The notes under the pieces were generated by a model. The model searched no databases. It was given only the letters and a program-made list of their open reading frames with translations, and was not told the origin of the DNA. This document shows, piece after piece, positions 13,208-26,500 of a stretch of DNA of 64,000 bases (position 1 is the stretch's first letter; every line of letters begins with the position of its first letter). Origin of the DNA: Lycocorax pyrrhopterus obiensis (lineage: Eukaryota > Chordata > Aves > Passeriformes > Paradisaeidae); the NCBI GenBank assembly GCA_014706295.1, contig JACSVZ010000025.1, positions 372,001 through 436,000 of the forward strand. The letters run 5' to 3'. Both the position numbers and the translations under genes were made by a program.

Positions 13208-16200
13208 ATTTTGCACACTGATTTTAAATGTCTTTTTCTGCTTTGAGAACAAAGCATTCATTATATGGCTCGTGATGTGAGGTTTGCAGAACTTAGTGGA
13301 ATGAACATGACACGGCTTGAAATGATACAGTGGAAAAAAATCCCTGGCTCAAGGTAGTTTTAAAACCAAATTAATTAATTTTCTGTGCCTCTGACTGATG
13401 TTAATGTGGTGCTTTGGTAGTTTTTCCCCTTATTGTTACTCCCTTAAAAGCTTCAAGGAGCTACCGGGTAACTTGTGGCCTTAGAAAGCACAGTGCCTTC
13501 ATGTGTAGCTGAAATTTCCTAAGATCTTGTCAGCTTTAAACAAAGAGAGAGAGAAGGCTCAGGCAAGTGTCAGTACTGACAGCTTCAGTCACCGTTTTCA
13601 TGGCTCCTGTGTAAGTACCAGGAGGACATGTTGTAGAATATTATTTAGGATGATGGACCCGAGTCAAAGAAGGACATTTTAAATTCACTGTCTGAAGGAG
13701 TCATTTTGTGGCTGTGAGGATGTTTGGGCCAACATGAACCACACCTGAAACCGATTTGTTTTCCTATTGTAGAGGTGTTGGTGCTTCACTTGCATTTTGT
13801 GGCAGGTTAGTTGCAGCCTTCATTAATGAGTGTTTTGAATCCTTTAACTGAGCTCTTTCACATAATTTGAACATTCAGAAACTTTAAAATGCATGGAGGG
13901 GATGGGGAACAATGTTTTTCACAGCATTTCAGAAAAAATATAATTACTGTCATTGAAATTTTGCATTCAAGACCAACAGGACTTTAGGGCTGAATCTTCC
14001 TTACATGGTTTTAGTTAAAGACTTTTTTATAGTTTGCTCCAGTTTCTTTTCTTTGCTAATAAACTGGTTGGTGTCCAAGTTAAATAAGTCGACCATCTTG
14101 TTTTTAAAAATGCATTTTTAAAAATCCTCTGCCTGGTTTATCTGCAGTAGAAGAGAATCTGGCCAGCCCAGCCTGTGCTCCGGGCTCAGCCCTTTCCAGC
14201 TCTGGGGATGAGCTATGCTGACTTCATGGGAAAGGGAAAGCTTTCAAGTGAGTGGGTTTTGCTCAGCTCCCTTTACAAGCCTTCACACTTCTGGAGGTGC
14301 AGAAAGCCAAACATTTCAGCAACAATTTGCTTTGTTCCCACTGCACATCGAAGTTGCAGATGCACTTGATTTAGGACAGTGCTCCAGCACTGCTGAACCA
14401 TCAGCACAGCCCCGCGGGTTCAAGGGAGTGCATGGATTTAACTTGAAGCATATGCTGAGCTGAAATGGAATGTAAACCAGGATATTAGTGGATTTTGTCA
14501 ATTCTACCCCATTGCTCTGTACTTTTAGGAGTAAAAGGGCATTTTGACCGTGCTTGGTTATTCTTCTTTGTTACCTTTTAAGATTTAGATTTTTTTTTTT
14601 CTGAATAGGAAACTTTGTAGTTCTTCCCCATTTCTGTAGTTGAACTACATAGAAATGAATTCACCAATATAACATATGGGAAAAAAAGTGGTTTGGGTTC
14701 AGTCTGAGCAGGAAGACATCCCAGCACTTTCATAGCGCAGGTGATAAGGGAGAGTTTAGGTCAGAAACCTGCTGGGTTTGGGTGACTCCACTGTGCTGAC
14801 CTTCCTCTACTCATCAAGAGATGATGAAAATCTGTTTGAGTTCAGGCCACAACACTAGTTCAATTTTTTTCCCCTTCTTTTTCCTTTTATATGAACAAAA
14901 ATTTGAAGCTTATATTGTCTGGTCTTGCCTCTTTAAATATAGATGATTTTATCTGACAAACGCTGGATTTTGGCTGCACCTTCTCTTCAGCGACTTGTGT
15001 ATTTAAGAGGAGGTCACCACTTGAGCGTGAGAAAAAGTGGGTTATTGAATTGCAAAAGAGCATACTTGTCTCTTTGAATTCCTTTGAGAACAGCCTACTT
15101 TATGTGTATTGGTGTTTGGAATTGGCCCCGTGCATTTGGCAAGCACAAGTGGAAGTGGGTAATAGAGCCAGAATATTGTACTCACTCTTCCTTAGTGCTG
15201 CATCCTGGAGTGTGTCTTTGGGTTTTACTGAGGTTATTAGATTATTAAATTAGTGAAATGTGTGTTTGTGTGTATTGGAAGGAGCTTTTAATAGTGCACT
15301 TTGTTTCAGTGTTTTTGGTGACTCCGAATTTTTCACCCTATAGTCACATTGAATAAATCATGGCATTAAAATTCTTCTTTTAAAGTAGAATAATTTATGC
15401 CTTGCAGCAAATACTTTAGAAAGATGAACTTTTTAAATTAAAAACTTTGGAGACCTGTCTCTGTTTAGCATGTTGTAGTTGTGATTTGTTTTCCATTGAT
15501 GTTAGAGCAAAACAGTGGTGGCAGTTTATGATGCAAAGGGATGTCCTCAATTACAGAAAAAATAGAACAAGGCTATATATTGAGGGGAGAAGTCTCGTTA
15601 TTGTAATGAAATTTAGCATTGCTTTCTGCTTCCACTGGAAGTTTTAGGAGGACTTATATTCAAAGCCCACAAAGAAACACTGGGCACACAGAACTCACTG
15701 AAAAGAATTTTGAATTATTAGTTGGAAAAGGAAAGTCTGTACGTTTCCTTTCTTTCCTGGCTTTCCTCCAGTGACATCAAAATAAACTCTGATATTTGGG
15801 CAAAGGTGGGATTGTGGATTGGATCAGATGCTTATTCCAGCTGTGAACACTGGTTTATTCTGGGGCTTGCAATCATTTTTGTTCATTGCATGAAGTTCCT
15901 CCTCTCTGATCTCCAGCTGTAAGTGAGGGTTCCCACACGCCCTTCCCTCCATTTCTGTGTGTGTGGAATCTGTTCCTGCAATCGATGGAGTCGGAAACGC
16001 TTGGAAGGGCACAGACTCCGAGCTGCTCATAAAACCAAATGTGTCTTGGAAAATGGGGCATGGAGGCCTTGGAATCAAACATTTCTGTGCATTACTTCAA
16101 ACGTAAACCTCCAGCAGCTCATCTTTTATGATTCTGCACAGCACACTTCGGGTTTTAAAAGCTCCAGCAGATATGAAAGCATTGATTATTGGCAAGTAAT

Positions 16201-19085
16201 CATCCCAAATTCATCTGGTGTTTCAAAGGCTTTCTCAAATTGAGCTGTTTAGGAAATTGGTTAGTCAAAAGATATGCAATGATAAAACCCATTTTCTTTG
16301 GGGAGTATTTTTAATTCATATGTTGTATATTTGATACTTAGAATCAAATAATGGGGAGACTAATAACTGCAGAATGTTCCAAAGGGAACTATAAGCAAAG
16401 TATAGGAATTTTCCTGCTTAAAAATTGAATTTCTGGGCTGGCAAATGAGTGTTCTCTTTATTCCCAGACTGATATTTAAAATGTATTCAACTTTGCAGCA
16501 TCATCCTTGTTTTGAGGCATTGTCTGCCAAGGGCTGTCCAGGTGTTATTTCATCTTGGGATTATTTTTTATGTAAAACACAGATATTTAACTGAAGTCAA
16601 GCACTCAATTACCTAGACCGGGCTCAGTGAGATTTTGCCAAAGAAAGGTTTCTAGAGAATTGCTCCCCAGCATAAAACAGTTGATGTTCTATTTCTCAGT
16701 TCCTTGTTCTTTGGTTTAAATACTACTCTTTCATATATATATAAGATATCTATATCCTCTCTGTAAAGAAGCTCAAGGAAGAACTACTTAGTTGTAAAAC
16801 TGCTTTAAATTGTTTGAATGTGGCTTAACAGGCTGCTGCAGCTTCCAGTTTGAAGATGATTTAACAACAACAACCTGTGGTGGTTAAGCTGCAGAAGTCA
16901 CATATAACTAATCTTTTTTCCAAAGTCTTTCTGTCATATTTATTTTAAAATTGTTTATTTCCTAGTATTTTAAATTCTGACTGTTCGGCTACATCTTATC
17001 TTGTTCTTCTGCAGAGTATGTACACAAAATACATAAAACTTTGCAGTTACGACTTGAGTGTGGAGCAGGAAGTGGAATATTCCTGTCTCTCACACAGAGG
17101 TTCTCTGTAGTGAGATTTCAATCCATTGCCCTCCCTGGAATCAGATTCCTATAAGTGACCACCTTGTATGTGATGGCTGGAAAAATAAATAGAATAAATA
17201 GCATAATGAGAAATTTGGGGTGGAGTTTGGGGTACAGAGGCTGGTAACCAATATTGCTGACTTCCCCCTTACATTTAAATTGTAAGGTCTTTGACGGGAG
17301 AGTGGGGATGGAGGATGAGATGGAATTTAGCTGGGCATGGTGCTGTCTCATTTTCCTTGATTTACATTGGATATCTGCAGAGCAGAAGGACACCCGAAGG
17401 AAACAGATACTTTCCAGTGATACCCTCGTGTGTTGGTGCCTCCCAGCACTGCCCTGGAGGCACTGCGTCCTCCTGGCAAGGCACCAGGCACATCTGAGTT
17501 GTTATTTAATGCAAACTGAAGGTGTCTGAAGGGCGGTTCCTACTCCCACTCTAAAAAGAAGACCAGACCAGTGAGTTTCACGGGCCAGTTGGCTTAAACT
17601 GATGCATCTTTATGGATTTTGAGTGGAGCTAAAACCAATTGTGGATCTAGTCCTTGTTGTCCTTAGAAAAACTGCATCGCAGTAGTGTAGGACTGTGTGT
17701 ATATGTTTATAGTAATCCATTAAGAACCACAAACCACACGCTGTGAATACGTTTACCTAAAGCATTGTTTAGTGTTCTGCTCTGATTTCTCTTAATGTTC
17801 CACTCTTATAGTGTTGATTAATTTACAATTTGTTTAATATATCAAGTTCTAAACCCACTTAAATGAAAGGCAGCATAAAGTCTTTCTGCTGAGGTGGCCA
17901 TTATGCCTTGAAAATACTGGGATTTCTCATTTTGGCATTAAATTCCAAGCTTTGGCATAGGCTGCAGATGTTTTAGAGATGGGTGTGAGATCTTCTAGAC
18001 CTGGGAGGCAACGAACTGGAGGTTACCTGGAATGTTTTGACCAGAACTCTGTTCCAGATTCTTTATTTAGCTCAGGATTTTGCCATGAATGCGTCCAGAC
18101 AAAGAGCTTTGCTCCGGAACGGTGGATCCTGCCATCCAGTCTGGCTGTTTTCTGAGAGACCAGATGCCAGGATATAATTCACTTTAACTGTTTGTCTCTC
18201 ACAATCTGTAAACAGCTCCTTTCACCCAAGCAGTTCTTACAGGAATTAATAACTGAACAGCTGAATTCAGCTTGTGCAGGTAACCAGCATATCAGGAACA
18301 GGTACCTTTCAAAAGGAAGAGCTGAAATGCTCTGACCACAGCTGCCAAGCTTTCTCTAGTTAGCTTGCTTTCCTTTCCCATAGGTTTTTAGTTAAATATA
18401 AATACTTGGAATTAGGTTTTTTCCACAGTTCAGCCTCTCACTGGTTCTAACGGTGCTGTTGAAAATAGTGAAAAGCTTTCTGGAGAGGGATATTCAAGCA
18501 GTGTATGTGTTAAGCCCCTTGCTTCCAAGCTCTAATTCCAAATCAGCATCCTATAGAGATCTGCTACTGCATTTCCTTAATCCTAAGCAGTTCAGGATTA
18601 TTTTTTTCCCCTTCAGAGGAATTTTAATTATTTTTGGTAGCACATGTGTGGAAAAAAAAGGAAAAAAACCCCTTTTGCTGTAGTGTGAATGCAAAGTCGT
18701 TGCTATTGTCAGCTCTCAGTGGGTTACTTGCATATAAATAAATTACGGGTGGGGGGGGAATAATCTTTGTTAACGTTGCATTCTGTTTCTCGTGGCTGCT
18801 ATGGCAACAGATGAGCCAGTGCTGGCGTGAAAAAGCTTAATGGCACAGCAGAATGGAGTGATGAATTTAGCAGGAGGAAGAAGGGAAGAGCACAAGTCCT
18901 TCAGCAGTGCTGTGAAATGAGTCACCAATTAAGCCGCAGATGGGTAAGGGCTTCCACATGTATTTACAAATTATTGAAATCAGATTTTGGTGATTATATT
19001 TGGAGCAGGAAGAGTGACAGAACTTTAGGGAGCAGTAAATTAGACTGTGTCGTTTGCAGATGATTCAGGTCCCGTCCCGTCCCCG

Positions 19086-19099
19086 CCCCCCCCCCCCCC
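19086..19099. repeat. Poly-C homopolymer run (14 bases)
   Basis: An uninterrupted run of 14 C follows a gtcccgtccccg stretch. It is a simple repeat, likely length-polymorphic and prone to sequencing error. Nothing suggests a function. Confidence 0.95.
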
Positions 19100-22000
19100 G
19101 GCTTGAATCAGCTCCTTTGTGTAGCTGTAAAGGTGGAGTTTGTTGTCCTGAGTGTTTCTTAAGTGGAGTCCTCAATGACATTCCTGCCTCTGGACATTGC
19201 CAAGAAAAGGCAGTGAACGATTTCTGTCCCCTGCCCTTCTAAGACTTTGGGCTGTAAGAGGTGCTTTTTCCTGTTTTGTCCTGCTAGGATGCAAATAAAG
19301 GGGGTTAACGCTCCTTTAAAGGATAAATAGTGAATGTTTTAACTCTGCTTTTTTCTTTTAGTCTTCAATAGTAGAAAGCACTTCACACACTTCAAAGCTT
19401 GGCTGGAGTAGCAGTCTGGGTCATAAATCAGGATTTCGTTGGGAAGGGAAAGTTTTATTGGAATGACTGCAGAATGTCATCTTGTGCCATCTTTAGGTGA
19501 TACTTTGAACTTGATAAATGTGATGAGCTGGATTCTGCACTTGGCTGGTTCATGGCCCCTACTTTTTAAACTCACAGACTTTGGTTGGATGGTGGGCTGT
19601 TTTCCTCCACATCTATTTTGGCATGACTTCTATTATCCTGAGACAGAGAATGATTACTTAGAACTCTTGGGGAGAGTACTTGGCATCTCAAGTTCCTGGT
19701 GAAACATCAAGTGGGCATTACAATTGCTGCTCCAGTGGGAGTGCTTGTGCTAAGGAGAAGGTTCCAGAGCATGGAATCTTCTCTGCGGAAACTTCACCCG
19801 GAGCTTTAGCATTGTGGATGGCATGTAATGGAAATGGTTCCAGAAGTTAGTAACCAGATTATCTACTGTCAGTAAATAGTGCCAGACAGTGCAAATTGCA
19901 CAGCTGTGGAGTTTTTAGCAATACGAGGTTTTCAAAAGCCTGGAGCGGAGGAATATTGGGCATGAGAGGAGAGGTAGAGGGAGGGCTTTGCCCAGAGCAA
20001 GGGAAAGCTGAAGGGAAGGTAAGTGGAGGATGTTTAGAAGGCTGTCAGAGAAGGGGATAGAGGAGTGACAAGAGGCTTAATTTTTTATTTTAGTGGAGAG
20101 ACAAGAACACTTCTGACAGATTTTTAGCAAGAAAAGTTAGAGATGGATAAAGGATCTTATGTGAAGAGTGTTTCGGCCAGACCAAAGGATAAAAAAAGAA
20201 GTCCTGTAGGGGAATCAGTGGTGCTATGGGTGATGCTTCCCTCTTGAAAACTGGAAGTGCTGGGGGAGAAGGTAACAAGCTACAGGAGGCACAAAAATGC
20301 CTTGTTCACTGCAGACACAGATTGTAGGGAATAAAGTATCTTTGTGTACCCTAAAAGGTCCTTTTGGAGATGCTGCTGGCACTTTAAAAGCGTCAATCTG
20401 TATTGTCTATTTTCAGATTTCGACTTCGTTATTTAAGGGGGTTGAACAATGTGGCTTGACTCTTGTCAGAGCTGGGTAAGGGCTTTTCTGGGTTGCTTTG
20501 TTTTGGTATTTCTGATGCTCCCAATTGCAGGCAGAAAAATACCTGAGGTTGCTTTGTGAGGGTTGAAATAGATGGGTGATTGGAACAGAGTGGGAGAAAA
20601 ATTAAATGCAGTGGAAAAGCAATTTTTTTGTATTCTCCAAAACTGTGTAGAGTTGTAAATACTGGGAAATGAAATTTGTGCCTCTGCTATGTGCCGTGAG
20701 CTTGTTAAAATGAGTCCTCTGTCCCTCCTGGGCAGGGAATGTGTCTTTGCCATCCTTTGGGAAAGAAATTTGCTTTGACAAAGTGGTAGGCTTTGTGGGA
20801 CCTTACCTGCCCTGCTTGATTATCAACCCCTCTGGGGAGAGATGGAGCAAGTCTGTAAAAGACTGTTGATTTCCATTTCAGGACAGGCCTTGCAATAGGA
20901 TGTGGGCGGGAAATACTCCTGGGTCCTTTGCAGCCTAATTCTGCTCATGGAATAGCCTTATTTTGCAAGATTCTGTAGTTTGAGATGTACCCTGAAGGAT
21001 AAGGCTGAAAGGCTTCACTGTAGGGTTGGTCCTGCCTCAGCCGAGGAAGGAGACCCGTCATCTTGCCTGCATCAACGTTGTTAGTCTTGGAAATAATTTT
21101 GGTCATTGTTTGAAGGAAAGTCCCATTAAATAATGTATTTCAAACAGTGCTGCTGTGCAAATGATTAATAGTAACACCTCAGATTATTCCTGGCTCACCA
21201 TTTCCTTTCTTAACTCCACTTGTAAGAAGTGTATTTCACCCCTAGACACTTTTTAAAAATTATTTTCTGCTCCATAAACCAGCATAGTGCTGAATCTCTG
21301 ATTTGAGCAAGAAGCACCTTGTTAGAGGTGATGGTAAAGTGAAGGTAAATTTTCTTGCCTCTGACAAAGTTGTCCCTTCTCTTGACATCATTATACCATT
21401 CCTGCTCAGGCTGGCTTTCTTCCCAGATAACTGAAAAGCAGAATTATTTCTGAAGGGTTGGGATTTTGGCTTTGGAAATAATTTAAACCAAACCAAATTG
21501 CAAATTGGGATACAAAATGAAATATTTTTGCAGCACCCACTTCTATTACAGCCTTTAACTCCTCAGTCCCTGTGTGTGTGGATGTGGGATGTGCTGAATT
21601 TGTGCTGCGCTCTTGGTGGAGGACAGCTTTGACTGCCAGGAGAGGGGTAAAACCACGTATTGAGAGAGTTTAAGTGCTACAGGAAGTTCACACAGTTACT
21701 TACAGCATGTTTTATTTGGTGAAGTCAGGAGTTTGTAATTATTGAGCTGCTAACAATGCTGCGAGATAATAAGGGAGCTGTCTCCAGTCTGGACATGAAA
21801 AAGCAAAAGCACAGAGGAGAGAAACTGTAATCATTTGAAGTCATTGGGAAATAAAGCTGCTCAGGGAAGTCTTTCCTGTGTCAAACAAAAAAGTGAGTCT
21901 AGAGTTTGAAATACTGAACAGGGATGCCTGACTTGCAGAATGCTCTCTGTGAAGTTACTCTCATTTTCTAGCAAGAATCCTGCTGGTGTCATTATAGTGT

Positions 22001-23541
22001 TGGTAATGAATTGAACCAGAAGATGTTCATTTCCTGCTTTACAGCCATTGGCACAGAATTTTCTCAGTTTGAGTAACTACTCCAAAAAAATCCCCCAAAA
22101 CAAAAGGCTGTTTGGTGGGGTTTTTTTGGTTGGTTTTATTTTTTTCTTTTTAATCTGGCTATTTGGAAGTTCAGATTCTGACCCTTCATACAGCACTTCA
22201 GGATTTGGGTGTTTGCCCGAGTTTGTTGGTTTTGGGTTGTGTTTTTTCCTGATTGGAGTGAAGGGACTGCACTGAAGTAGTTGTTCTGAATTTTGTTCAT
22301 TTTAATAGCCAACTTAGAACTCTTCTGACCAAGAGAAACCTTCAGCCTTAGCTCTTCTTGTGCCTGGATCTGCTGTAGTACTCGTGTTTGGCTGTTGCAG
22401 GATTACCCTCTCTAGCCTGTATTTCCATACTCTAAATCTTCCCCAACTGCCTGAAATGTGGGTGGACAGCTCAGTACATTTGTTTTCTGTGGAAGGAGAA
22501 CAGCTATTTTTGGTTCCTTGCCATCCTTGACCTTTAATACTGTGTGGGGCAAACTACAGAAAACCCATTTTGAGCAGTGTACTGTCAGCATTGCTCATAA
22601 ATGCCAAAAAAGTTCCTTTTTACGTGGCAATTCCTTAATACATAGGTATAGCAGCACACCTGGAATGCCTTAAAAAACCAGGCAGGATGAGACATGGCAA
22701 AATCCATTTGTCTGAACACGTTTCAAATTCCGTGCTAAAGAGAAAGTGTTTATATGTTGCTCTCCAGAAATTCTTAACTCTCCCTGCTCTTTCCAGTGCT
22801 CCACTGGGCTTTGTAAACTCTCAGGAATATTTTGTTACCAGTTAGAATGCTTTTTATCTTTATTCCATATGTTTTTCAGTGTCTGCAGGTTGGGACACTC
22901 AAGTGGATGTGGTTTCTATATTTTTCTTAAACCTTGTGTTCATTAATCGAACATATTTGTGTGGTTAAAGTGGGCTTTAGAGGTGTGATGCCCTCAAGAT
23001 TTGACATCCCTTTTGGCAATTAAATACAGGATTCTACAGTTATTAAGTATCTCCAAGTGCCATCAAATACAAAGATACGGAAGACAAAACTTCTCTTTCT
23101 TCCTGAATGCTTAGAGCATATCAGTAAAAGAAAAGAAAAAAAAAAAGATACAAAGATCAAATATGCAAAATTCCACCCCAGCCCTGCAAATCCCAAAAGG
23201 TTAGACCAGCCAACTAATGTATTCCTAGTTCTTGCTAGTCATAAGACATGAAGTTATAAGCTTATGATGATAACTGCTTTGCCCTTTTCCCCCCATGTAA
23301 TTTTAGCTGTGAGAATCCATTGCTGAAATTCTAAAAGAGCATATATTGAATTATATAAAGCATTAATCTTTAAATCTAGCAGATATACTGAAATTGTTGG
23401 GATTATTAGGCTTTTCTGGTAGCACATGTACTCATGTGAATCTGGTGCTCTCAGTTACCAGGCCTTCTCTGATGTTATCAACTCTTTACTTTTGACAGGA
23501 GAGAGTTTCTAGCCAAAGCAGTTTTCAGGCTCTGAAGCTTT

Positions 23542-23561
23542 AAAAAAAAAAAAAAAAAAAA
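23542..23561. repeat. Poly-A homopolymer run (20 bases)
   Basis: A pure 20-base A run is flanked by aagctt on the left and agctt on the right (agctt on both sides). Such an arrangement can mark the tail and target-site duplication of a retroposed copy, but no recognisable copied sequence precedes it. It is best called a simple repeat. Confidence 0.9.
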
Positions 23562-26500
23562 GCTTAGAAGAAGAAAAGAATGAGACCAGTGCTAATTGTT
23601 GGTTTCTTACAAGCAGGGCTTTCCTGCAGAGCAGTGGCTTGGGGCTGTTCAGGTGGAATTCTGCACTCCAGAATGCTACAGGAAGCTTTTTTATGGTTTT
23701 GGGCAGGTTTTCAGAGTGACTGAATGACCTAGCCTCCTTTTGAAAGGGCAATTTCATTATTTAGTGTGAATTTTATGCATTTTTTAGTGAGAACACATTC
23801 AGCAGTACCTTATTATGCTTCTAATGAGGGCCAGATGTGCTTCTGCTGTAAAACCGAGGGCATAATGCAAAAAGGGACTTGCAACAGAAGAAATGCCTTT
23901 CCCAGGGAGAAGAGCAGATCGTTTGAGGTGAAGATATTAACTTCTATTAATAATTAGAGGGGGGAATCCATGGGGATTGGTGCGAAACCATGGGCGATAC
24001 TGATTTGTACAGAGACAACTGCAGGGCCCTTTATAATGAGGAGGAATGACACTGCAACTCTCTGAAGACAATTACATTGCAAATAAACAACTTATGTCAG
24101 CTAAGTGGTGTTTATTGCCATAATGGAAATTAATTTCAAGGGCTTGAGGCAAAGTGAATATAGCCCAGCCGAGCGGAGCATTCCACAGCGAGGTGCTCCT
24201 GCTCCTGCCAGTCCCAGGCTCCTGAGTTCCCGTGGGGTGCAGTGAGTGCAGTGCTTGCCTGTCAGGTGACATGCTACCAGGTAATTTGGGTCCACTTGCT
24301 CAGTGGGGTGTTAAAAACATGCTGGAGGACGCTCAAATATTTTTAATTACCATGCTCTGTGCTGCCATAGAGAGACTCGGACTGGCAGAGTGGCCCCTGC
24401 ACTCCAGATGAGAGACCCTGATTTTCAACCTGCTTTATGCACTTACCCAAGTTCTCTCTGTTACCCAGACAAACTGCACTTCTCTGGCTGTTTCTGTACA
24501 GCAGAGATGATAGCACAGAGTTGCCTGACTGGGCTAAGTGCATTTAAAAGGCTGTAGTGCTCCCATGCAGTGTGGACATAGGGCCTATAACGGGAATTGT
24601 CAGCTTTATTTCATTTTTATTGTTCCCATTGACTGTTTCCCCAGGCTTGTGTGTGGGCTGTGTGTCTGTCACCACACTGTACTCCCAGGAGTTACGGTTT
24701 TCTTTCTGCCGCTCTGGTTTTTGAGATGCTGCTTTTGCTGTTGTTCTGGAAAACTTGCCCAGGTTGCCTGGATGAGACTGAAGATTTGTGATTAAAGAGA
24801 GCATCTCTGCATTAGGGCATGATCAGCATAACTTCAGTACAGAATGTGAATCCTCCAAGATGTGTCTGCTTTGGAGAGTGCTGCTGACTTCCTCATGTCC
24901 TCACCAGTTGGAAGAAGTGAAAGTTGTATTTTGAAGGAGATTCATCTGGAGTAACCCTGTGTTTGATTTAACATTGCTGCACTTTGCAGAAACCTCTCAT
25001 TGAACTGATGAGCTCTTTGACAGCAGGTGAAATTCTCTCCGAAAAGACAGAATTTTGTGTTTCCTCATGGGAATGGTTTGATATATCACGCCTGAGGCTT
25101 GAAACATCACCTGATCTTTCTGCAGAGGGCCATACCATCACTGTGTATTTCAGCTGTGCATTAAGCTTGTTTTGTTCTTGTAAAATCCAGGAAGAAACAG
25201 TCAAAAGACCAGAAGAGACGTGTTGTTTTATTAAACCTTTCATCTGAGTGGGTAGGAGTTGCTCCTGTTTCTTCCTGTAATGCCAAGGATTTCAAATTGG
25301 GAACAGTTTAAACTGAAGATTAGTAGCTGGATCAGGATGCACGTGGATAACAATGTATGCTTTCAGAGAGAAGCAAACAGATGTCCAAGCAAAAATAATA
25401 ATAAAAAAGATTAAAAATGACCTTTGCTCTGCATTAGCTGCCACGAGAAGAGGGGAAGCCTACACAGGGAAAGTTTTGATCCAGAGAGAGGTACTCAGGA
25501 AGTTCAGCCATGTCCTGTTGCAGAAATAGCTCCTGTGATGGACTGGCTGTTTCCGAACTGTGTTTTCAGCAAGTTTTGAATCTTGTATGAGCATTTTAAA
25601 GCATTTTCTTGAATCATCACTTGGCTCGCATTCCCCCTTGTTTATTTTTGAATGAATACCTTGATATGTAAGACTTTGGAGCAGGGAGGCATCAGGATTG
25701 TCATGGAAACAGGATCTGCAGCACTGGCTTCCAGCCAGGAGATGTGGTGATTCATGGCTTCAATGTGGGTGTCTGGAAATGAAATAAGTTCCAATTCTCA
25801 GGTGAATCAATGAAATAGTATTTGTGTTTGTGTTTTTATTTTCCCCTAGGATGTGTTCTGAACATCTTCCCCACATATCCTGTTTTATTTCTACCACTTT
25901 AAAAGGTAGGAAGGGTGTTCCCTAAGTATATACTCAGCATCTGAGCAGTAAATACAGCTCTGTGTGGGGAATACTCACCTGCCTCTTGTTTTCATTTTAG
26001 CTTAGCCTTAAATTCAAAAAATAGGAAACCTGTAAGCTGGAATTTTGTAATGTAGCAATTTGATTTAATTCTGGATGAATTTGGGAACAGGTTTGTGCAC
26101 TGTATGTGTGAATGTGGTCTCAGTGTAGGACATGAGAATGAGGTAATTGCAGATCAGGGTTTCTAAACGTTACCTCAATTTCTATAAATGGTGTTGTGCC
26201 CACACTGAATCCCACGTTTTGTTTGTATTCATATAAATATAAAGTAAGTAATTGCAGGGCACATACATAAGTGTAGATGTGAACAGCAGGGCTCTGCTGT
26301 GAGCACACATAGTTTGAAGCACTGTTGGTGCTGAGGATGAATGAGTGGCTCATCTCTGAGAAGTGCCAGGAGGTTGAATCCTCCTCTTTAACTGCTGGAT
26401 TCCTTCAGTGCCTATATATGATATATTTCCAGAGCCTCATTGAATCCCTCAGTTGTATTTAATAGTACTGAAATTGGGTGGAATTTTTGCCTCACATTGC

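Noticed and set aside
23520..23575. Retroposed copy ending in the 20-base A run with agctt on both sides
   Set aside because: No recognisable source sequence precedes the A run, and a 5-base flank match can be chance.
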